Source: an uncultured beta proteobacterium (GTDB taxonomy: Bacteria > Pseudomonadota > Gammaproteobacteria > Burkholderiales > Burkholderiaceae_C). Taken from it: a stretch of DNA of 32,491 nt. Below the pieces are notes generated by a model that saw only the letters and a list, made by a program, of their open reading frames with translations, was not told the DNA's origin and ran no database searches. Below, piece after piece: positions 19,515 to 26,841 of the stretch. The stretch's first letter is position 1, and each line of letters starts with the position of its first letter. The DNA is taken from contig CAIVHU010000274.1 in assembly GCA_903905735.1 (NCBI GenBank), forward strand, positions 1 through 32,491, given 5' to 3'. A program made the translations under genes and the position numbers.

Positions 19515-21500
19515 TCAACCTTTGAGCAGTCTCAGCTCGGTCTGGCTGATGGCATCGGCTTTGCCGGAGATCACCAGCGTGTCGCCCACCTTCAGTACCA
19601 GTGCGCCTGCCATGGGCATGATCTGCCCGGACTGGCGGCGCACGCTCACCAAACGGGTTCCCATCGCCTCGAGACCCAGCTCGTCAATGGTTTGACCGAT
19701 GGATTTGGCGTGGGCTGGCAATTGCAGGGTGCTCAGGCGCTCCAGCTCGGTTTCGTCGGCATCGCCATCGTCGGCACCGCGAAAAAAACCGCGTAGCAGG
19801 CTGTAGCGCGCGTCGCGCTGCTCGCGCACGATGCGGATCACCCGGCGCACCGGCACGCCCACCAGCGCCAGCGCGTGGCTGGCCAGCATCAGTGAACCCT
19901 CAATGGTCTCAGGCACCACCTCGGTGGCACCGGCTTTTTGCAGCAATTCCAGGTCGTGGTCGTCCTGGGTGCGAATCACCACCGGCACCTGCGGCGCGTG
20001 CTCCTGGATGTGGGCCAGCACTTTCAGCGCGCTGGCGGTTTCCAGGTAGGTCACCACCACGGCGCTGGAGCGGGCCAGCCCAGCCGCCATCAACGCCTGA
20101 AGCCGCCCGGCATCGCCAAACACCACGGAATCACCAGCAGCAGCGGCCTGGCGCACCCGGTCCGGGTCCAGGTCGAGCGCCATGTAGGCAATGTTCTCCT
20201 TGTCGAGCATGCGCGCCAGGTTTTGTCCGCAACGGCCATAACCACAGATGATGACATGCTTGTTGGCGGTGATCGATCTACTGGCAATGCGCGTCATCTG
20301 CACCGATTCCATCAGCCACTCGTTGCTGACCAGACGCATCACGATGGCGCTGCTGTGCATGATGATGAACGGCGTAGCCAGCATCGACAGCACCATGGCG
20401 GCCAGAATCGGGTTCAGCAACTCGGGTGGCACCAGACTGTGGGTTTCCGACAGTGACAGCAGCACAAAGCCGAACTCACCCGCCTGCGCCAGATAGAGCC
20501 CGGTGCGCAGCGACACACCCATACTGGCCCCGAGGCCCCGGGTGATCAGGGTGATCATCGCCGCCTTGAACAGCACCGGCAGGGTCACCAGAATCAGCAC
20601 CAGCGGCCAGCGTTCCAGCACCAGCCGCCAGTCCAGCATCATGCCGATGCTGATGAAAAACAGGCCCAGCAGCACATCGTGAAACGGCCGGATGTCGGTT
20701 TCCACCTGGTGCTTGTATTGCGTCTCGGAGATCAGCATGCCGGCAATGAACGCGCCCAGTGCCAGGCTCAAGCCCGCCAGTTCGGTCAGCCAGGCCAGGC
20801 CCAGCGTGACCAGCAGCAGGTTCAACACAAACAACTCTTCGCTTTTGCGCCGCGCGACCAATGTGAGCCACCAGCGCATCACGCGCGGGCCACCCACCAG
20901 CAGCAGCGCGATCAGCGCGACAGCTTTGAACAGTGCCCACGACAGCGTCGTGGCCATTTGCTCAGGCGTTGCGCTCAAGGCCGGAATCAGCACCAGCAGC
21001 GGCACCACCGCCAAGTCCTGAAACAACAGCACGCCCATGACGCGCTTGCCATGTTCGCTCTCCATTTCGATGCGCTCGGACATCAACTTGACGACAATGG
21101 CTGTGCTGCTCATGGCCATGGCGCTGGACAGGGCCAGTGCGGTTTTCCAATCCATGCCCCATCGCGCCGGGGCCATCAGCGCAAACAGCATGCTCGCGGC
21201 AGTGGTCACCAGCATCGTCAGCGCGACCTGAAACAACCCCAGTCCGAAGACATGCTGGCGCATGGTGCGCAGCTTGGGCAGGTTGAACTCCAGCCCGATC
21301 ACAAACATCAGGAACACCACACCAAACTCACCCAGATGACGAACCCCATCGGCGTTTTTGGCCACGGCGAGTGCGTTTGGGCCAATGATCACGCCGACCG
21401 CCAGATAGCCCAGCATGGGCGGCAGTTTGAGGTAGCGGCACACCACCACCCCCAGCACAGCCGCCAGCAAATATAAAAGGGTCAGATCAAGCGGATTCAT
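19515..21500 (-). CDS. CPA2 family cation:proton antiporter (KefB/YbaL-like)
   Basis: 661 residues. The N-terminal half has about 12 hydrophobic helices of a Na+/H+-exchanger fold, including LPPMLGYLAVGVIIGPNALA, LMFVIGLEFNLPKLR and SSAMAMSSTAIVVKLMSE. A cytosolic RCK/KTN domain follows with the NAD-binding motif VIICGYGRCGQNLARMLDKE near residue 412. A C-terminal RCK_C (TrkA-C) domain ends with GDTLVISGKADAISQTELRL. This architecture fits potassium/proton antiporters of the KefB/KefC/YbaL group. It faces away from kdsD across a 56-base gap. The transported ion is inferred from family only. Confidence 0.9.
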   Translation of the reverse strand: MNPLDLTLLYLLAAVLGVVVCRYLKLPPMLGYLAVGVIIGPNALAVAKNADGVRHLGEFGVVFLMFVIGLEFNLPKLRTMRQHVFGLGLFQVALTMLVTTAASMLFALMAPARWGMDWKTALALSSAMAMSSTAIVVKLMSERIEMESEHGKRVMGVLLFQDLAVVPLLVLIPALSATPEQMATTLSWALFKAVALIALLLVGGPRVMRWWLTLVARRKSEELFVLNLLLVTLGLAWLTELAGLSLALGAFIAGMLISETQYKHQVETDIRPFHDVLLGLFFISIGMMLDWRLVLERWPLVLILVTLPVLFKAAMITLITRGLGASMGVSLRTGLYLAQAGEFGFVLLSLSETHSLVPPELLNPILAAMVLSMLATPFIIMHSSAIVMRLVSNEWLMESVQMTRIASRSITANKHVIICGYGRCGQNLARMLDKENIAYMALDLDPDRVRQAAAAGDSVVFGDAGRLQALMAAGLARSSAVVVTYLETASALKVLAHIQEHAPQVPVVIRTQDDHDLELLQKAGATEVVPETIEGSLMLASHALALVGVPVRRVIRIVREQRDARYSLLRGFFRGADDGDADETELERLSTLQLPAHAKSIGQTIDELGLEAMGTRLVSVRRQSGQIMPMAGALVLKVGDTLVISGKADAISQTELRLLKG

Positions 21501-21556
21501 CCCCGGATACTACCAAGGGCATCCCCGGCGCTGGCCGTGGCCGATAAAATGCTGTC

Positions 21557-22558
21557 ATGAAAACCTTGTCTTCCCCCGCGCCCTTGCTGGACGCTGAACG
21601 CGTTCTGTCACTGGCCCGGGACACCCTGGAGGTGGAGGCGGCTGCGGTGCTCAGCCTCAAACAGCATCTGGGTGATGGTTTTGTGGACGCGGTGCGCCTG
21701 GTGCTGGCCAGCCCGGGCCGTGTGGTGGTCATGGGCATGGGCAAAAGTGGTCACATCGGTCGCAAAATGGTGGCTACGCTGGCCTCCACCGGCACCCCGG
21801 CCATGTTTGTCCACCCCGCCGAGGCCAGCCATGGCGATCTGGGCATGATTCAGGCGGTGGATGTGGTCCTGGCCATCTCCAACAGCGGTGAATCCGATGA
21901 GCTCAACGTCATCTTGCCGATGATCAAGCGTCTCGGTATTCCGCTGCTGGCCATGACCGGCAACCCGGCATCCACGCTGGCGCGCCATGCGGATGTGTTC
22001 CTCAACAGTGGTGTGGCAAAAGAAGCTTGCCCGCTGAACCTGGCCCCGACCGCCAGCACGACCGCGCAATTGGCGCTAGGCGATGCGCTGGCGGTGGCTC
22101 TGCTGGATGCCCGTGGCTTCAAGGCCGAAGATTTTGCCCGCTCACACCCAGGCGGCGCGTTGGGGCGCAAGCTGCTGACCCATGTGCGCGATGTGATGCG
22201 CTCCGGTGATCAGATCCCCCGGGTGGCGCTGGCGGCAAGTTTGAGTGAACTGATGCGCGAGATGAGTGCCAAGGGTCTGGGTGCCACGGCCGTGTTGGAC
22301 GATGCGGGGCAGGTGTGCGGCATCTTCACCGACGGCGACCTGCGCCGTCTGGTCGAAAAGGGAGTCGATCTGCGCAGCATGTCGGCGGCTCAGGTGATGC
22401 ACCCCAACCCGCAAACTGTCAGTGTTGACGCGTTGGCTGTGGAGGCCGCCGAATTGATGGAGCAGCGGCGCATCACCAGCGTGCTGGTGATTGATGGGCA
22501 GGGGCAGCTCTGCGGCGCACTCAACAGCAACGACCTCATGCGCGCCAAGGTCATCTGA
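21557..22558 (+). CDS. kdsD: Arabinose-5-phosphate isomerase KdsD
   Basis: 333 residues; converts ribulose 5-phosphate to arabinose 5-phosphate, the first step of KDO synthesis for lipopolysaccharide. The SIS domain contains GMGKSGHIGRKMVATLASTG and FVHPAEASHGDLGMI. SNSGESDELN is the sugar-phosphate loop. Two CBS domains follow (DVMRSGDQIPRV and QVMHPNPQTVSVDALAVEAA). The stop overlaps the kdsC start by one base (TGATG). It heads a kdsD-kdsC-lptC series. Confidence 0.95.
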   Translation: MKTLSSPAPLLDAERVLSLARDTLEVEAAAVLSLKQHLGDGFVDAVRLVLASPGRVVVMGMGKSGHIGRKMVATLASTGTPAMFVHPAEASHGDLGMIQAVDVVLAISNSGESDELNVILPMIKRLGIPLLAMTGNPASTLARHADVFLNSGVAKEACPLNLAPTASTTAQLALGDALAVALLDARGFKAEDFARSHPGGALGRKLLTHVRDVMRSGDQIPRVALAASLSELMREMSAKGLGATAVLDDAGQVCGIFTDGDLRRLVEKGVDLRSMSAAQVMHPNPQTVSVDALAVEAAELMEQRRITSVLVIDGQGQLCGALNSNDLMRAKVI

Positions 22559-23103
22559 TGGCTCCGGCGCTGAACTTTCCGCCCGAATTGCTGCTGCAGG
22601 CGCAGGGCATTCGCGTGGCTTTCTTCGATGTCGATGGCGTGCTCACCGACGGCGGGCTGTATTTTTCCGAGTCGGGCGAAACCATCAAGCGCTTCAACAC
22701 GTTGGACGGCCATGGCCTCAAACTGCTGCAGCGCGCAGGCATCACCCCGGCGGTGATCACCGGGCGCGACTCCAAACCCTTGCGCCTGCGTCTGGCCGCG
22801 CTGGGCATCACCCACGTGCACTACGGCACCGAAGACAAGCGCCCGGCCGCCCATGCCACGCTGCAAGCGTTGGGGCTGGACTGGGCGCAAGCCGCTGCCA
22901 TGGGCGACGACTGGCCGGATCTGCCGGTCATGACGCGTTGCGCGTTTGCCTGCGCCCCGCCCAACGCCCAAGCCGAGGTGGTGGCTACAGCGCATCACGT
23001 CACCCGTTTGTGCGGTGGCGAAGGCGCGGTGCGCGAGCTGTGCGACCTGCTGCTGGTCGCCAGCGGGCGGTATGCCCAACTGCTTGAAGAGTCCCTGCGG
23101 TGA
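22558..23103 (+). CDS. kdsC: 3-deoxy-manno-octulosonate-8-phosphatase KdsC
   Basis: 181 residues; HAD phosphatase that removes phosphate from KDO-8-phosphate. The nucleophile motif is FFDVDGVLTDGGLYF (first DxD aspartate near residue 24), the second motif is VITGRDSKPLRLR, and the third is AAMGDDWPDLPVM. There is no cap domain, as in other C0-type KdsC proteins, which act as tetramers. It is coupled to kdsD by a one-base overlap and to lptC by a four-base overlap. Confidence 0.95.
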   Translation: MAPALNFPPELLLQAQGIRVAFFDVDGVLTDGGLYFSESGETIKRFNTLDGHGLKLLQRAGITPAVITGRDSKPLRLRLAALGITHVHYGTEDKRPAAHATLQALGLDWAQAAAMGDDWPDLPVMTRCAFACAPPNAQAEVVATAHHVTRLCGGEGAVRELCDLLLVASGRYAQLLEESLR

Positions 23104-23714
23104 ACCGCTTGCGCTGGGCGTGGGAGCGGCTGACGCTGTACCTGCCGGTGCTGCTGATGGGGGTGTTTGCCATGGCTACTTACTGGCTGGTGCGCAGCAC
23201 CCCGATCACCGGCACCACCGCGACGGCAGTCGCTGTGCAGCATCAGCCCGACTACTTCATGCGCCAATTTGCGGTCTCGACCTTTGATGCCCAGGGCCAG
23301 CTCAAAAGCGAGGTCAAAGGCACCGAGTTGCGCCATTTTCCAGATACCGACATGATTGAAATTGACCAAGTGAAGATCCGTTCGTTCGATGAACAGGGCC
23401 ACCTGACCACTGCCACCGCGCAGCGCGCACTCAGCAACCGGGATGGCTCTGAGGTGACCCTGATAGGTGATGCCCAAGTGTTGCGCGCAGCCACCGTCAG
23501 CGCCAATGGCAAAGAGCAGCCGGTGATGACGTTCAAAGGGGAACAGTTGCACGCCTTCATCAACACCGAGCAGGTCAGCTCCAGCCTGCCTGTGACCCTG
23601 ACGCATGGGCAAGATCAGTTCACCGCTGACCGCATGGACTTTGACAACCGCAAGCAAATCATCCAATTGGACGGGCGTGTCAAGGGCGTGCTGTTTCCTG
23701 GCCATACGCGCTGA
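23100..23714 (+). CDS. lptC: LPS export system protein LptC
   Basis: 204 residues. A GTG start at 23100 overlaps kdsC by four bases. One N-terminal membrane helix (LYLPVLLMGVFAMATYWLV, residues 13-31) anchors a periplasmic beta-jellyroll domain with motifs such as PDYFMRQFAVSTFDAQGQLK and GNAQVLR-like GDAQVLRAA. LptC bridges the LptBFG transporter and LptA in the transport of LPS across the periplasm. The next gene is not lptA but a short-chain dehydrogenase. Confidence 0.92.
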   Translation: MNRLRWAWERLTLYLPVLLMGVFAMATYWLVRSTPITGTTATAVAVQHQPDYFMRQFAVSTFDAQGQLKSEVKGTELRHFPDTDMIEIDQVKIRSFDEQGHLTTATAQRALSNRDGSEVTLIGDAQVLRAATVSANGKEQPVMTFKGEQLHAFINTEQVSSSLPVTLTHGQDQFTADRMDFDNRKQIIQLDGRVKGVLFPGHTR

Positions 23715-23726
23715 CGGGTGGCCGGG

Positions 23727-24509
23727 ATGACCATGGCTCGGCTTGTCTTGATCACCGGTGCCTCCAGCGGCTTGGGGCAGGCGCTGGCCTTGCATTACGC
23801 CGGACAGGGCTGGCAACTGACGCTGGTAGCACGCCGTGGGGAGATGATAAAAACATGGCTTAGCCCAAGTGGAATAAGCGCCGACAGATATCAAATTTAT
23901 AGCGCTGATGTCACTGATGTGCCGACTATGCAAAGCATGGCGAAGGACTGCATGGCGCGTCAGGGCGTGCCCGATGTGGTGATTGCCAATGCCGGCATCA
24001 GCATCGGCGTGGACTCGTCACGCCCGCAAGATCTGGACGTGATGGCGCAGATTCTGGCCACCAACGTGATGGGTGTGGCCGCCACGTTTGGCCCGTTCAT
24101 CGGGCCCATGGTGGCGCGCGGTTCGGGCACGTTGGTGGGCATCGGCAGCGTGGCGGGTATCCGGGGTTTGCCGGGGCACGGTGGCTATTGCGCCAGCAAG
24201 GCCGCTGTGATCAGTTATTGCGAAAGCCTGCGTGGTGAGTTGCGCAACACAGGTGTCAAGGTCGTCACCCTGTGCCCGGGCTACATTGCCACGCCATTGA
24301 CACAAAACAACGCCTACAGCATGCCGTTTTTGATGCAACCCGACGTGTTTGCCAAAAAAGCCTTTGATCTCATTCAGGCCGGCCGCAGTTACCGGGTGAT
24401 TCCCTGGCAAATGGGTGTGGTGGCCAAACTGCTGCGCCTGCTACCCAATGCCGTGTTTGACAAGGCCTTTGCCGGACGACCTCGCAAGCCGCGCCGCACT
24501 GATTCCTGA
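23727..24509 (+). CDS. Short-chain dehydrogenase/reductase (SDR)
   Basis: About 260 residues. The cofactor motif LVLITGASSGLGQALA is near the N-terminus, followed by ANAGIS, the catalytic serine in GIGSVAGIRG, and the active site YCASKAAVISY (Y-x-x-x-K). The cofactor motif carries no clear marker of NAD versus NADP preference. Starts at 23718 (GTG), 23727 (ATG) or 23733 (ATG) are possible; 23727 is chosen because GGGTGG lies a few bases upstream. It follows lptC by about 12 bases, in the slot where lptA often lies. An A/T-rich repeat at 23845-23905 sits inside the coding region. The substrate is unknown. Confidence 0.85.
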   Translation: MTMARLVLITGASSGLGQALALHYAGQGWQLTLVARRGEMIKTWLSPSGISADRYQIYSADVTDVPTMQSMAKDCMARQGVPDVVIANAGISIGVDSSRPQDLDVMAQILATNVMGVAATFGPFIGPMVARGSGTLVGIGSVAGIRGLPGHGGYCASKAAVISYCESLRGELRNTGVKVVTLCPGYIATPLTQNNAYSMPFLMQPDVFAKKAFDLIQAGRSYRVIPWQMGVVAKLLRLLPNAVFDKAFAGRPRKPRRTDS

Positions 24510-24527
24510 ACCAGGGCCGGAAAACAA

Positions 24528-24549
24528 AAAAGGCCCCGAAGGACCTTTT
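24528..24549. terminator. Bidirectional rho-independent terminator
   Basis: AAAAGGCCC, loop CGAA, GGACCTTTT: a stem with one mismatch, flanked by A-rich and T-rich sides. It lies between the convergent SDR gene and the RRM protein gene, so it can end both transcripts. Confidence 0.75.
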
Positions 24550-24586
24550 CTGTGTCGGGGCGAAGCCCGAGTCAAGCAACGAGTGC

Positions 24587-24994
24587 TTAGTAACTGCTAC
24601 GGCCACCGCCGTAACCGCCGCCACCACCACCACCGCCGCCGTAACCACCACCGCCGCCGCCGCCAGAGCGACCGCCACCACCGTAGCCGCCACCGCCGCC
24701 AGAGCCACCACCGAAGCCGCCGCCGCCAGAGCGGGGAGGACGCGGTTCCATCGGGCGGGCTTCGTTGACCACGAGGCCACGGCCACCGAATTGTTGGCCA
24801 TTCATGGCATTGATCGCGGTTTGCGCTTCAGCATCGCTGCCCATTTCGACGAAACCGAAACCTTTGGAGCGGCCAGTGTCACGTTCCATCATGACTTTGG
24901 CGCTGGTAACGGAACCGTGTTGGGAGAATGCCTGTTGCAGGTCATCGTCACGGAAGGAATAAGGCAGGTTGCCTACGTAAAGTTTGTTGCCCAT
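24587..24994 (-). CDS. RRM-domain RNA-binding protein with glycine-rich tail
   Basis: 135 residues. The RRM domain (residues 1-85) has RNP2 LYVGNL at 5-10 and RNP1 KGFGFVEM at 44-51. The tail after residue 90 is almost pure glycine with Arg, Ser and Tyr (GGGYGGGGR-type), ending GGGRSSY. Such proteins bind RNA, and several are cold-induced in cyanobacteria and proteobacteria; the tail may promote RNA-driven assembly. The ATG at 24992-24994 has GAGGAG seven bases upstream; an in-frame upstream start adds only five residues. The glycine tail is coded by CCN-rich trinucleotide runs that may slip during replication. Confidence 0.93.
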   Translation of the reverse strand: MGNKLYVGNLPYSFRDDDLQQAFSQHGSVTSAKVMMERDTGRSKGFGFVEMGSDAEAQTAINAMNGQQFGGRGLVVNEARPMEPRPPRSGGGGFGGGSGGGGGYGGGGRSGGGGGGGYGGGGGGGGGYGGGRSSY

Positions 24995-25179
24995 GAAAGG
25001 ACTCCTCAAAATAACTCAAAACGCGATGGAGTCCATAACCGCTACAACCAAACCACTGAAGACTTAGAGAAGACGCGAAACTGGCATTCACCGCAAACCA
25101 CGTACCGCTATCAAAAAAGCAATACGGAGCGGATGATACGACAAGTTCCTGATTTTCAGAACTTTTTTTGCGTTATGGC

Positions 25180-25219
25180 AAAAAAAGCCCGCATTCGTTG
25201 TGTGGACAGCGAAGCGGCC
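25180..25219 (-). terminator. Likely terminator of the sigma/anti-sigma operon
   Basis: On the minus strand, a GGCCGC-type arm and a GCGGGC arm flank a loop of about 20 bases, then a run of seven T bases (plus-strand AAAAAAA at 25180-25186). It sits 20 bases after the anti-sigma stop. The stem is short and imperfect. Confidence 0.4.
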
Positions 25220-25237
25220 TGTGCTTATCAGCAGGCA

Positions 25238-25447
25238 TCAGGAGCCGTTCTCCTCGTACTGGCGCCACTGTCGAATGGCGTTGCGCATGGTGAATACCTG
25301 GCGCTCGAAGATGGGGCAAGCGACACAGATGGCCATGTGCATACGCACCGCCAGGCGCTCCTGCCACGGCAGGTCGCGGTCTTCGCGGGCGATCACCAGG
25401 GCGGTGACCTGCTTGCAACTTCGCTGCAGGGGGAGTTGGGTCATCAT
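25238..25447 (-). CDS. Soluble zinc-binding anti-sigma factor (ZAS/zf-HC2 type)
   Basis: 69 residues with cysteine 11 and the motif H37-MAI-C41-VA-C44, the H-x3-C-x2-C zinc-binding signature of zinc-containing anti-sigma (ZAS, zf-HC2) proteins. No membrane helix is present, so it should work in the cytosol, as RsrA-like sensors do. In that family, thiol oxidation or metal change releases the partner sigma factor. The start ATG at 25445-25447 overlaps the stop of the sigma gene (ATGA), so translation is coupled and the ratio controlled. An in-frame start further upstream (25486) lies inside the sigma gene and is not favoured. The anti-sigma role is inferred from the motif and the neighbour. 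Confidence 0.75.
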   Translation of the reverse strand: MMTQLPLQRSCKQVTALVIAREDRDLPWQERLAVRMHMAICVACPIFERQVFTMRNAIRQWRQYEENGS

Positions 25448-26013
25448 GTTTTCAAGGGTTGGGCAAACCAGTTCAGTTCCAGACATTCGCGCAAACGCAA
25501 ACGCGCGCGGTGCAGCTGCACATACAGGTTGGTCGGGGTCAGGTTCAGTTCCTTACAAATCTCTTCGCTGGAGAACTCCAGCCACTCGCGCATCAAGAAA
25601 AGTCGTCCCTGGGCGGCGGGCAGTTGGTTGGTGCAGGCTTCCATAATGGTCAAAAACTGGCGGCTGCTCAGGTCTTGCTCGGGGTTGCCCCAGTCGCACG
25701 GCGTTTCCATGAAATGGCCATCGGGTTTGAAACCAATGTAATCCAGCGGGTCAGTCGTGTCGTCTTCGCCCAGAGGTGTGGTGCTGACCTCGCGGCCATG
25801 CAGGCGCAGCATGTCAATCACCTTGTGCTTGAGGATGCCGATCAGCCAGGTTTTGAGCTGCGAGCGATTCTGGAACGCCTGTGGTTTGCTCAGCGCCGCG
25901 AGCACCGTTTCTGAAACGGCATCTTCTGCCCAGGCAATATTTCGCAATTGCAAACGGGCGAACTTCAACATGTAATCACGAAGTTCAACAATCTGCTGCT
26001 CGAAACTGGCCAT
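25444..26013 (-). CDS. ECF-type RNA polymerase sigma factor
   Basis: 189 residues with sigma region 2 (about residues 10-75: YMLKFARLQLRNIAWAEDAV, LKTWLIGILKHKVIDMLR) and region 4 (about residues 120-180: LPAAQGRLFLMREWLEFSSE, then LTPTNLYVQLHRARLRLREC). Region 3 is missing, as in ECF factors. Its stop overlaps the start of a zinc-binding anti-sigma gene. A promoter-like pair TGTAAG, 16 bases, CGACCC lies 63 bases upstream of the ATG, and the same pair is found ahead of the TVP38 and bufA genes, so it probably controls itself and them. The signal may be a metal or thiol stress. Confidence 0.9.
   Translation of the reverse strand: MASFEQQIVELRDYMLKFARLQLRNIAWAEDAVSETVLAALSKPQAFQNRSQLKTWLIGILKHKVIDMLRLHGREVSTTPLGEDDTTDPLDYIGFKPDGHFMETPCDWGNPEQDLSSRQFLTIMEACTNQLPAAQGRLFLMREWLEFSSEEICKELNLTPTNLYVQLHRARLRLRECLELNWFAQPLKT
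25530..25557 (-). promoter_or_regulatory. Possible internal ECF promoter inside the sigma gene
   Basis: Minus strand TGTAAG (25552-25557), 16 bases, CGACCA (25530-25535), with the same spacing as the three intergenic sites. It lies within the sigma coding region about 80 bases upstream of the anti-sigma start and could give extra anti-sigma transcript. It also encodes conserved-looking residues (CKELNLTPT), so it could be chance. Confidence 0.35.
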
Positions 26014-26075
26014 GAAGGAGTCCGAATGAATGGTGGCGGGATTCTAAGCTGGTCAATTTTTGCCAGTCAGATCAT

Positions 26076-26103
26076 GGGTCGAAACCGATGGTCATTTCTT
26101 ACA
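26076..26103 (-). promoter_or_regulatory. ECF-type promoter of the sigma/anti-sigma operon
   Basis: Minus strand TGTAAG (26098-26103), 16 bases, CGACCC (26076-26081). The site points toward the sigma gene, which starts about 56 bases after the predicted transcript start. It shares TGTGTAAG and CGAC with the bufA site and TGTAAG/CGAC with the divergent TVP38 site. Autoregulation is inferred. Confidence 0.65.
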
Positions 26104-26125
26104 CATCGCCTGAATATTTGTGGCG

Positions 26126-26153
26126 TGTAAGAAAAGTGAATGCTCGGCGACTA
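26126..26153 (+). promoter_or_regulatory. ECF-type promoter of the TVP38/TMEM64 gene
   Basis: Plus strand TGTAAG (26126-26131), 16 bases, CGACTA (26148-26153). It stands back to back with the sigma promoter; their -35 parts are 22 bases apart. The predicted transcript would begin near 26160, which rules out in-frame starts further upstream and supports the GTG at 26183. Confidence 0.63.
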
Positions 26154-26182
26154 ACGTGCATTCAAGCCCCAGCGGAGCCATC

Positions 26183-26791
26183 GTGTCCAGACAAACCATC
26201 ATGACTTTTCAGAGCAGCCTGCCACTCCTCTGGCACCGGTATCGGCGGCTGGTGTTGGTGCTGCTGTTTCTGGCTGTGCTGTTTGCTGGCGCACAGTGGA
26301 GCGGTCTGCGCCAGCACGTCAGTCTGCCGTTTTTGCGACAGACGTTGGCAGACCACCAAGGCAGGGGTTTGGCCATCTTTGTGCTGCTGTTTACCTTGGG
26401 TAACCTGATACAGGTACCCGGCTGGATTTTTCTCGCGGCAGCGGTGCTGGTGCTGGGCAAACTGGCCGGTGGTCTGGAAACTTATGTCGCCGCCAGCGTG
26501 TCCTGTATGTTCACTTTTTTGGCAGTTCGCTGGGTGGGTGGCGACGCCGTGCGGCGGTTGGACAACAAATGGGCAAGCAAGCTGATCTCGCAACTGCATG
26601 CGCAGCCGATTCGCAACGTGGTGGTACTGCGCACCCTGTTCCAGACCCTGCCGGCGTTGAACTACACGCTGGCTATGTCCGGTATCAGGTTCAGAAACTA
26701 CATGGCAGGCACGTTGCTGGGTCTGCCTTTGCCCATTGCCTTGTACTGCCTGTTTTTTGACTACCTGGCCAGGCTTGTGCATCCGGCCTAA
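26183..26791 (+). CDS. TVP38/TMEM64 family membrane protein (VTT domain)
   Basis: 202 residues with a first helix at 23-38, then FVLLFTLGNLIQVPGWIFLA (residues 66-85), the VTT/SNARE-associated family core with its G-N-x-x-x-x-P-G pattern, and a later hydrophobic C-terminus (YMAGTLLGLPLPIALYCLFF). The family, related to DedA, is linked to lipid flipping or transport in membranes. The GTG at 26183 has GGAG five bases upstream and sits 23 bases after the predicted ECF transcript start; an ATG at 26201 is possible. It faces away from the sigma gene and converges with bufC. Control by the sigma factor is inferred from the shared promoter motif. Confidence 0.82.
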   Translation: MSRQTIMTFQSSLPLLWHRYRRLVLVLLFLAVLFAGAQWSGLRQHVSLPFLRQTLADHQGRGLAIFVLLFTLGNLIQVPGWIFLAAAVLVLGKLAGGLETYVAASVSCMFTFLAVRWVGGDAVRRLDNKWASKLISQLHAQPIRNVVVLRTLFQTLPALNYTLAMSGIRFRNYMAGTLLGLPLPIALYCLFFDYLARLVHPA

Positions 26792-26841
26792 GGCGTTGAG
26801 GTGGTGAGGCATCCGCACTGCGCGGTAGGCATCGTTGCCGT

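Noticed and set aside
20679..21476. 265-codon plus-strand frame opposite the antiporter gene
   Set aside because: Composition dominated by Gln, His and Arg, with no motif; the minus strand codes an unmistakable membrane antiporter.
24415..24768. Arg/His-rich plus-strand frame opposite the glycine-rich tail
   Set aside because: It is produced by the reverse complement of the Gly codon repeats of the RRM protein (HHRRR runs), not a real protein.
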